Below are positions 1 through 4,993 of a DNA stretch of 8,213 nt, one piece after another. Under the pieces are notes generated by a model that was not told the DNA's origin, ran no database searches, and worked only from the letters and a program-made list of their open reading frames with translations. The DNA lies in contig CAZYGI010000120.1 in NCBI GenBank assembly GCA_964647255.1, forward strand, positions 1-8,213. The letters are read 5' to 3'. Made by a program: the position numbers and the translations under genes. This stretch comes from CAWJEL01 sp964647255. Lineage in GTDB: Bacteria > Chloroflexota > Anaerolineae > CG2-30-64-16. The first letter of the stretch is position 1. Each line of letters starts with the position of its first letter.

Positions 1-595
1 GCGTGCCCGTCGGGGCGCCGGTCGGCGTCGGCGCGGGCGCGCCCGTGCAGGCGGTCAGCGAGACATCATCCAGGAACATGGCGGCCGTGCCGCCCAAGCC
101 ATCGTTGTAGACGTTGAAGTACACCTGGACCGTTTGCCCGCGCCAGGGGGGTAGATCCAGGCTCATCTGGTTCCAGATACGGCTGTCGTTGTGCGAGTAC
201 CATGGCTTTGCCACAATCGCGGCGCCGGTTGCATCCAGCAACACCAGTTCCATGGCGTCGGTCGTGGCCGGCGAGTTGGCCATCGCGTAGAACCAGAAGG
301 AGAGCGTGACTTGCGTCGCGGCCGCCGGGATCGTGACCAACTGGCGGGTGGACGAGTAGCTCTCGACGTTGGCCCCGCTGATGATGCCGAGGGCGAGCGC
401 GCGGTTGCCGCTGTGTTTGGTGTAGGTGACGTATTGCGGCGCCACCGGGTCGTGGCCGATCTGCCACGCAGCGCCCGTCTCAAAGCCGCCGTCGCTGATC
501 AGCTCGGTGCAGCTCTGCGCCAGTGCGCGCGGGGGAAGTGGTGCGAGCATGAGCAGCAGCCCCGCCACTATCATGAACCGTACGCAGGCTTTCAT
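1..595 (-). CDS. Secreted jellyroll (galactose-binding-like) protein, partial at the left edge
   Basis: I translated this frame by hand from the ATG at 595-593; it stays open to the left edge (198 codons), so the C-terminus is missing. Residues 1-26 form a signal peptide (basic K2/R6, hydrophobic core around IVAGLLLML, AxA-type site ending ALA before Q27). Residues 29-183 look like one beta-sandwich module: it opens CTELISDGGFETG, has the strand-rich core VTLSFWFYAM and closes FLDDVSLTAC, as in carbohydrate-binding or galactose-binding-like jellyrolls. C29 and C183 bracket the module and could form a disulfide. From residue 185 a Pro/Thr/Ala/Gly linker (APAPTPTGAPTG) begins, suggesting further domains outside the window. 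An AGGAAG ribosome site (601-606) lies 5 nt before the ATG and decides the start. The gene is divergent from the glycosyltransferase. Ligand and substrate are unknown; the protein probably acts outside the cell. Confidence 0.82.
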   Translation of the reverse strand, partial: MKACVRFMIVAGLLLMLAPLPPRALAQSCTELISDGGFETGAAWQIGHDPVAPQYVTYTKHSGNRALALGIISGANVESYSSTRQLVTIPAAATQVTLSFWFYAMANSPATTDAMELVLLDATGAAIVAKPWYSHNDSRIWNQMSLDLPPWRGQTVQVYFNVYNDGLGGTAAMFLDDVSLTACTGAPAPTPTGAPTGT

Positions 596-659
596 GTCCA
601 CTTCCTTTCCTCGGAACCGATTCGCTCTGACAGCCGTCCATCCGCGTGCCATCATGGGC

Positions 660-688
660 ATTCTAACATAACCCGCGCGGCGGGGCAA
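660..688 (-). promoter_or_regulatory. Promoter of the secreted jellyroll gene
   Basis: On the minus strand TTGCCC (683-688) and TAGAAT (660-665) are separated by 17 bp, and a TG one base upstream of the -10 gives an extended -10. The -10 lies about 65 bp upstream of the start codon. The -35 is only a moderate match, so this is a good but not certain promoter. Confidence 0.55.
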
Positions 689-718
689 TTGACCGCAGCG
701 CAGCCTCCATGCTATAAT
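689..718 (+). promoter_or_regulatory. Promoter of the glycosyltransferase / sugar transferase operon
   Basis: TTGACC (689-694) and a perfect TATAAT (713-718) are separated by 18 bp. TGC just before the -10 makes it an extended -10. The stretch CATGCTATAAT (708-718) differs by one base from CATGCTATGAT in the hrcA promoter. Transcription would begin near 725, only a few bases before the ATG at 729. Confidence 0.75.
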
Positions 719-728
719 CGGGCGGCCT

Positions 729-1709
729 ATGAACGAGATGCCATCCCTGCCCCTCGATATCGCGATTGTCATTGTCAACTACAACACCTCGGCGTTGCTG
801 CGCGAGTGCCTGCGCACGGTCTTCGCCAGCGCCGGCGGGCTGCGGCTGGGCGTCTGCGTGGTGGACAATGCATCACCCGACGACAGTGTGGCAATGGTGC
901 GCGCCGAGTTCCCGCAGGCGCATGTCATCGCGAACCAGGAGAACGTCGGCTACCCGCGGGCGAACAACCAGGGGTTGGAGTTCTTTGGGTTTTCGCCCAC
1001 CCCGCTCCTTTCCCCCGGCGCAACGGAGGAGGGACCAGGCGGTGGCGCCCTCCCGCGCTTTGCCCTGCTGCTCAACCCGGACACCGAGCTGCCCTCCGAT
1101 GCGCTGGCGCAGATGGTCGCCTTCATGGTCGAGCACCCGGCGGCGGGCGCGGCCGGGCCCAAGCTGGTGCGCCGCGATGGCACGCTCGACCGGGCCTGCC
1201 GCCGCTCGTTTCCCACGCCAATGACTTCGCTCTATCACCTGGCGAAACTGGATAAGCTCTTTCCCAAGAGCCCGCGTTTTGCACGGTATGATCTCTCGTA
1301 CCTCGACCCCGACCTCGTGACGCCCGTGGACGCCATCGTCGGCGCGTTTATGCTGGTGCGCCGGGAGGCGATCATCCAGGCCGGGCTGCTGGACGGGACC
1401 TTCTTCATGTACGGCGAGGATTTGGATTGGGCGAAGCGCATCACCGATGCCGGGTGGGAGGTTTGGTACAATCCGCAGGTGACGGTGCTTCACGTCAAGG
1501 AAGCCGCCAGCCGCCACTCCTATCGGGCGCGCGTTGAGTTCTACCGCGCGCTGACGATCTTCTACGAGAAACACTATCGCGCGACGACACCTTTCTATCT
1601 GGATTGGCTGATCCGCGGCGGCGTCTGGTTCTTTGGCCGGACGGATCTGTTGCTGCGCCGCCTGCGCGGGCAGTATCGCACGCCGGCGTCGAGAGGAACG
1701 GGGGCATGA
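729..1709 (+). CDS. GT2 family glycosyltransferase (rhamnosyltransferase-like)
   Basis: This 326-residue protein should transfer a sugar from a nucleotide donor to a growing lipid-linked or surface glycan at the inner face of the membrane. The GT-A core is clear: IAIVIVNYNTS (11-21), VVDNAS (44-49), ENVGYPRANNQG (71-82), the DxD-region motif NPDTE (116-120), a VGAFMLVRR segment (204-212), and the acidic GEDLDW motif (229-234) where the catalytic base is expected. The layout matches the WbbL-like rhamnosyltransferase branch, but the sugar cannot be read from sequence. About 20 extra residues rich in Pro, Gly and Glu (about 88-108) sit between NNQGL and LLLNPDT, where the family normally has a short turn; their DNA is an imperfect palindrome. 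The start at 729 has no visible ribosome site and lies 10 bp after the -10 box; an in-frame ATG at 738 is an alternative. The last codons overlap the next gene as ATGA, implying translational coupling. Confidence 0.9.
   Translation: MNEMPSLPLDIAIVIVNYNTSALLRECLRTVFASAGGLRLGVCVVDNASPDDSVAMVRAEFPQAHVIANQENVGYPRANNQGLEFFGFSPTPLLSPGATEEGPGGGALPRFALLLNPDTELPSDALAQMVAFMVEHPAAGAAGPKLVRRDGTLDRACRRSFPTPMTSLYHLAKLDKLFPKSPRFARYDLSYLDPDLVTPVDAIVGAFMLVRREAIIQAGLLDGTFFMYGEDLDWAKRITDAGWEVWYNPQVTVLHVKEAASRHSYRARVEFYRALTIFYEKHYRATTPFYLDWLIRGGVWFFGRTDLLLRRLRGQYRTPASRGTGA
996..1045 (+). repeat. Imperfect palindromic insert inside the glycosyltransferase gene
   Basis: The left arm (about 996-1017, C/T-rich) and right arm (about 1024-1045, G/A-rich) are imperfectly complementary. 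For example, CCACC at the left end faces GGTGG at the right end, around a short centre. The stretch translates to the low-complexity Pro/Gly/Glu segment absent from typical GT2 proteins. It looks like a dispersed intergenic palindrome of the pyrimidine-arm/purine-arm kind that entered the reading frame without breaking it. Membership of a repeat family is inferred. Confidence 0.45.
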
Positions 1710-3115
1710 GGCGGTCGCGTCTGCTTTTCATCCTGGGGCTGCTGCTGACCGACGCGGCGATGAGCCTGTTGGCGTTTTTCATCGCCTACGCGCTGCGGTT
1801 CTGGGCGCGCGGCGCGGCGATCGGGCCTTTCCGTGACTACCTGCCCCTGGCGTTGATCCAGATGGTCGCAACGCTTGTGGTCTTCTTCATCTACAAGTTC
1901 TATCACCGGCGCCACGCGGCCCTGCTGATGGATGAAGTGTATCGGCTGTTCGGCGGCGTCTCCGTGGCGACCCTCATCACGGTCGCCTTCGTCTCGTTCG
2001 TGTTGCGCGACACGCTGCAATACCAGCGCCTGATGCTCTTGCTGGCCTGGGGCGCGGGGATGATGACGCTGACCCTGGGCCGCATGATCCATGGCCGGAT
2101 CCAACGCCTGTTCCAGCGCCGCGGCCTGGCCGTCGAGCGCGTGTTGATCGTCGGCAGCGGCGAGGTGGGGCGGATGATCCTGCAAAAGATCCAGCATACG
2201 CCCGGCCTGGGATACCGTGTCGTCGGCTTTGTGGAGGCGAGCTTCGACGCCAATGCGCCGTCCGGTGCTATGCCGACGAAGGTGATGGGCCTGCCGGTCT
2301 TCGGCGCCGTGGATGAGCTGCCGGCGATCATTGAGGCGCAGGGCGCGGATGAGGTGATCATCGCCCTGCCCGAGGCGACGCACGAGGAACTGGTCGGCAT
2401 CGTGTCGCAATGCGAGCGGGAGCGGGTCAGCATCCGGGTCTTCCCGGACGTCTTTCAGATCATGGCGTCCGAAGTCACGATCAGCGACTTGGGCGGGCTG
2501 CCGCTGCTCACCATCCGGGATGTGGCGCTGCGCGGGTGGAAGCTCACGCTCAAGCGCGGGGTGGACATCCTCTTCAGCAGCGCATTCCTGATTCTCGCCT
2601 CTCCCATCATGATGCTGACCGCGCTGGCAGTCAAGCTGGATTCGCCGGGCCCGGTCTTCTTCGCCCAGGACCGCATGGGGCTGGATGCCAAACCGTTCAA
2701 GATGCTGAAGTTCCGCTCGATGCGCGCGGACGCCGAGCGCAACGGCCCCGGCTGGACGACCAAAAACGACCCGCGGCGCACCCGCGTCGGCACGTTCATC
2801 CGCAAGACATCCATTGACGAGTTCCCGCAGTTCATCAACGTGCTCATGGGCGATATGAGCCTGGTTGGCCCCCGGCCGGAGCAGCCCGCGTACGTCGAGC
2901 AGTTCCGCCGGAGCATTCCCCGCTATATGGAGCGCCACCGCGAGAAGGCCGGCGTCACCGGCTGGGCCCAGGTCAACGGCCTGCGCGGGGACACGTCCAT
3001 CGCCGAGCGCACGAAATACGATCTCTGGTATATCGAGAACTGGTCCCTCTGGCTCGATTTTAAGATCGTCCTCCGCACAGCCTTTGGCGCGTTCACGGAT
3101 AAGGCGGCGTATTGA
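1706..3115 (+). CDS. Undecaprenyl-phosphate sugar-1-phosphate transferase (WcaJ/PssY-like polyprenyl glycosylphosphotransferase)
   Basis: This 469-residue membrane enzyme is expected to move a hexose-1-phosphate from a UDP-sugar to undecaprenyl phosphate, the first step of exopolysaccharide or capsule assembly. The N-terminus has four hydrophobic segments within about residues 3-130. A Rossmann-like CoA_binding_3 domain follows, starting VLIVGSGEVG near residue 146. The catalytic bacterial sugar transferase domain runs from KRGVD (283) to the end, with a hydrophobic re-entrant segment, KFRSM (335-339), the catalytic Asp-Glu pair in KTSIDEF (D371, E372), GPRPE (388-392), and a GVTGWAQVNGLRG block. 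Length and order match the family; the sugar is unknown. The start chosen is the ATG at 1706, because AGAGGA lies just upstream and it gives a 4-base overlap with the glycosyltransferase stop. An in-frame ATG at 1604 would add 34 Arg/Pro-rich residues inside the upstream gene and is unlikely. An inverted repeat follows the stop. Confidence 0.93.
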   Translation: MRRSRLLFILGLLLTDAAMSLLAFFIAYALRFWARGAAIGPFRDYLPLALIQMVATLVVFFIYKFYHRRHAALLMDEVYRLFGGVSVATLITVAFVSFVLRDTLQYQRLMLLLAWGAGMMTLTLGRMIHGRIQRLFQRRGLAVERVLIVGSGEVGRMILQKIQHTPGLGYRVVGFVEASFDANAPSGAMPTKVMGLPVFGAVDELPAIIEAQGADEVIIALPEATHEELVGIVSQCERERVSIRVFPDVFQIMASEVTISDLGGLPLLTIRDVALRGWKLTLKRGVDILFSSAFLILASPIMMLTALAVKLDSPGPVFFAQDRMGLDAKPFKMLKFRSMRADAERNGPGWTTKNDPRRTRVGTFIRKTSIDEFPQFINVLMGDMSLVGPRPEQPAYVEQFRRSIPRYMERHREKAGVTGWAQVNGLRGDTSIAERTKYDLWYIENWSLWLDFKIVLRTAFGAFTDKAAY

Positions 3116-3127
3116 GGACGGGCTCTA

Positions 3128-3166
3128 GACGATGGACCACAGGAGGCGCCCCCCCTGTCCTTCGTC
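3128..3166 (+). other. Inverted repeat downstream of the sugar transferase (possible weak terminator)
   Basis: The arm at 3128-3146 (GACGATGGAC, then CAC, then AGGAGG) pairs with 3150-3166 (ending TGTCCTTCGTC). Pairing has one mismatch in the lower stem, a 3-base bulge, an A/C-rich upper mismatch and a tiny loop. It could form a stable hairpin 12 bp after the stop codon at 3113-3115. No T-run follows directly; the nearest is TTTTT at 3206-3210. Rho-independent termination is therefore doubtful, but the hairpin may stabilise the 3' end. Confidence 0.45.
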
Positions 3167-3205
3167 CCTTGTCCTTCATCCCTCGTCTGCCATCGCCTAT
3201 CGCCC
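3157..3205 (+). repeat. Degenerate 7-bp tandem array, 7 units
   Basis: Seven back-to-back heptamers with consensus RTCCYTC run without gaps. Units starting at 3157 and 3171 are identical (GTCCTTC), and later units drift towards ATCGCCY. The array ends at a T-run that forms part of the hrcA -35 region. It resembles the short tandemly repeated repetitive sequences known from some filamentous bacteria, but I cannot assign it to a named family. Confidence 0.7.
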
Positions 3206-3208
3206 TTT

Positions 3209-3237
3209 TTGACACCCCGGCCCCTTCATGCTATGAT
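3209..3237 (+). promoter_or_regulatory. Housekeeping (sigma-70/A type) promoter of the hrcA-grpE-dnaK operon
   Basis: A perfect TTGACA (3209-3214) and TATGAT (3232-3237) are separated by 17 bp. TGC before the -10 gives an extended -10. The predicted start point near 3244 lies just upstream of the CIRCE operator, the usual arrangement for HrcA-repressed operons. Confidence 0.88.
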
Positions 3238-3250
3238 TGCGCACGTTGCG

Positions 3251-3277
3251 TTAGCACTCTGACGCTTAGAGTGCTAA
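3251..3277 (+). promoter_or_regulatory. CIRCE operator (HrcA binding site)
   Basis: TTAGCACTC (3251-3259), nine spacer bases, then GAGTGCTAA (3269-3277): an exact match to the canonical inverted repeat bound by HrcA. It lies about 14 bp after the -10 box and 17 bp before the hrcA start codon, so HrcA bound here would block its own transcription. Release follows heat shock, when GroEL is titrated away from HrcA (known for the family). In the mRNA it also forms a 9-bp stem in the 5' leader. Confidence 0.97.
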
Positions 3278-3294
3278 CTGGGTGAGTTGAGCGA

Positions 3295-4353
3295 GTGATC
3301 AGTGAGATGACGCCGCGGCGCCAGGCGGTTTTGGGCCTGGTGATCCGTTCCTACATCGAACGCGGGCAGCCGATCGGGTCGAAGATGTTTGTGGCGAGCT
3401 ATGGGCTGGAGATCAGCCCAGCGACGATCCGCAACGAGATGGCCGCGTTGGAGGAGATGGGTTTTCTGACTCATCCGCATACCTCCGCGGGCCGCGTGCC
3501 GACCGACCAGGGCTACCGGTTCTTTGTCGAGCATCTGCTGGGCGAGACGGAGCTGCCGCAGCCCGAACAACTCATGATCCGCCATCAGTTTCACCAGGCG
3601 AGCCTGGAGTTGGATCAGTGGGTGCGGCTGGCGGTGGCTGTGCTGGCGCATACCACGCGCAAGGCGGCGCTCGCCACCCCCCCGTGGGCGCCGCAGAGCC
3701 GGTTTAAGCACATCGAGCTGATCGGCTTGCGCGACACCCTGGTGCTGATGGTGCTGGTCCTCCAGGGCGGCACCGTCAAGCAGCAGATGTTGACGCTGGA
3801 TCAAGGAGTCGAGCAGACCACGCTGAGCCGCCTGTCCAACCAGCTCAACGATTGGTTCCGCGGCTTTACGGCCCGTCAGGTCACGGCGCTGGCGCCTAAC
3901 CTCTCGGATCTCGGCCAGATGGTGGCGGAGATCGTGGCGCAGGTCATGACAGCGGTGGATCGTCCGGCCGACGACCTGCTTTACCGTGACGGCCTGCTGC
4001 ACATCCTGGCTGAGCCCGAGTTTGCGGATAGCGGCCAGGTGCGTGAGATCGTACAAACGCTGGAGGGACCATCGCTTGCGGGCATCGTGGCCTCGGCTGC
4101 GCAGCCGTTGGAGATCGGCGGGGTGCAGGTGCTGATCGGTGGCGAGGGGCGTTGGCAGGAATTTGCTGACCTGGCGCTGGTTTTGTCTCGGTACGGCGTA
4201 GAGGGCGGCGCCAGCGGCTTGCTGGGCGTGGTCGGCCCGCTCCGCATGACCTATGATCGCACCATCGGCGCCGTCCGTTACGTCTCCCGGCTGATGAGCG
4301 ACCTGGTCAGCGATTGGTACGACACAGGGAACGGTGGCACGCTGCAACGTTAG
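3295..4353 (+). CDS. hrcA: Heat-inducible transcription repressor HrcA
   Basis: HrcA represses chaperone operons by binding CIRCE; it needs GroEL to fold, which links repression to free chaperone. The 352-residue length is typical. The N-terminal winged helix is clear: residues 5-35 with the family pattern QPIGSK (25-30), the recognition segment SPATIRNEMAALEEMGFL (41-58), and the wing HTSAGRVPTDQGYRFFV (62-78). The rest is the GAF-like/dimerisation part, ending with the conserved LLGVVGPLRMTYDR block near residue 310 and RTIGAVRYVSRLMSDL. The start is GTG at 3295, with GGGTGAG 8 nt upstream; an ATG at 3307 would shorten the protein by four residues and has no good ribosome site. The gene is first in its operon and is preceded by its own CIRCE, so it is autoregulated. 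The stop codon lies inside an 8-bp repeat array that fills the gap to grpE. Confidence 0.97.
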   Translation: MISEMTPRRQAVLGLVIRSYIERGQPIGSKMFVASYGLEISPATIRNEMAALEEMGFLTHPHTSAGRVPTDQGYRFFVEHLLGETELPQPEQLMIRHQFHQASLELDQWVRLAVAVLAHTTRKAALATPPWAPQSRFKHIELIGLRDTLVLMVLVLQGGTVKQQMLTLDQGVEQTTLSRLSNQLNDWFRGFTARQVTALAPNLSDLGQMVAEIVAQVMTAVDRPADDLLYRDGLLHILAEPEFADSGQVREIVQTLEGPSLAGIVASAAQPLEIGGVQVLIGGEGRWQEFADLALVLSRYGVEGGASGLLGVVGPLRMTYDRTIGAVRYVSRLMSDLVSDWYDTGNGGTLQR

Positions 4354-4397
4354 CACGCTAGAGGGTGAGAGCGTGTGAACGTGCAAACCTGTCAACG
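4342..4397 (+). repeat. Degenerate 8-bp tandem array spanning the end of hrcA and the hrcA-grpE gap
   Basis: Seven octamers can be read in one register, with approximate consensus TGNRAACG. The clearest are TGTGAACG (4374-4381) and TGTCAACG (4390-4397), with TGCAAACC between them. The first units overlap the last hrcA codons and its TAG stop. The first four are weaker, so the array may be just the last three or four units. Confidence 0.5.
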
Positions 4398-4411
4398 CAC
4401 AAGGAATACAT

Positions 4412-4960
4412 ATGCCAGAGAATGAGCAACCGATCAAGTCATCGGTCGGCGAGCGGCCCGGCGAGAAGCCGGAGCCTGCGGCCGCCCCCGATGTCGCCGA
4501 ACTTCAAGAGCAATTGGCTCAGGCGCGGGCCCAGGCCATGGACTACAAGGATCAATGGCTCCGCGCCACGGCGGAGATGAGCAATGCCCGCAAGCGCATG
4601 CAGCGCGAGCTGGACGAGATGCGCGCCGGCGCCGCCAGCCGCATCCTGGAGAAGCTGCTGCCTGTGGTGGATGATGTCGAGCGCGCCTTCGCCAACGTGC
4701 CGGCGGATCAGGCCGCGAGCGACTGGGTGAACGGCTTTCGTTTGATCCAGCGCAAGCTGCAGGGGCTGCTGGAGAGCGAGGCCGTCGCCATCATTCCGAC
4801 GCAGGGCCAGGCGTTCGATCCCGCCTTTCACTTTGCCGTCACCCACGAAGAGGCGGACGGTTTTGCAGAGGGGCAGATCATCGCCGAGTTGGCGCGCGGC
4901 TACAAGCTGAACGATAAGGTGCTGCGCCCAGCGATGGTGCGCGTGGCAAAAGGAAAGTGA
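4412..4960 (+). CDS. grpE: Nucleotide exchange factor GrpE
   Basis: GrpE (182 residues here) is the dimeric cytoplasmic cochaperone that releases ADP from DnaK and can act as a thermosensor. Residues 1-25 are a charged, Pro-rich disordered tail. Residues 27-75 form a long coiled-coil helix (ELQEQLAQARAQAMDYKDQW, then RATAEMSNARKRMQRE, the NxRKR-type signature). LLPVVDDVERAF (82-93) belongs to the helical bundle, and the C-terminal beta domain carries the signature FDPAFHFAVTHEE (135-147) and GYKLNDKVLRPAMVRVAKG (163-181). An AAGGA ribosome site (4401-4405) precedes the ATG at 4412. It lies 58 bp after hrcA and 33 bp before dnaK with no terminator or promoter visible between them, so all three genes should share the CIRCE-controlled transcript. 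Confidence 0.97.
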   Translation: MPENEQPIKSSVGERPGEKPEPAAAPDVAELQEQLAQARAQAMDYKDQWLRATAEMSNARKRMQRELDEMRAGAASRILEKLLPVVDDVERAFANVPADQAASDWVNGFRLIQRKLQGLLESEAVAIIPTQGQAFDPAFHFAVTHEEADGFAEGQIIAELARGYKLNDKVLRPAMVRVAKGK

Positions 4961-4993
4961 TCTCTAACTCTCTGACCAAAGGAGTCCTATAGC

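Noticed and set aside
191..1255. Plus-strand open frame crossing from the left region into the glycosyltransferase
   Set aside because: It runs antisense to the signal-peptide protein, crosses both promoters and has no domain; the minus-strand frame 1-595 is the real gene.
1604..1705. Upstream ATG extension of the sugar transferase
   Set aside because: It adds 34 residues before the first membrane segment, lies inside the upstream gene and lacks a ribosome site, while ATG 1706 has AGAGGA and the ATGA overlap.
1595..2938. Long open frame on the minus strand opposite the sugar transferase
   Set aside because: It is Arg/His/Gln-rich with no recognisable domain and is explained by GC-rich codon bias of the well-matched sugar transferase gene on the plus strand.
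3157..3205. CRISPR-like array
   Set aside because: Units are 7 bp, contiguous and without spacers; this is a simple tandem array.
4350..4376. Possible second CIRCE at the hrcA stop codon
   Set aside because: The left half TTAGCACGC matches 8 of 9 bases, but the right half at the proper spacing does not match; probably chance or part of the octamer array.
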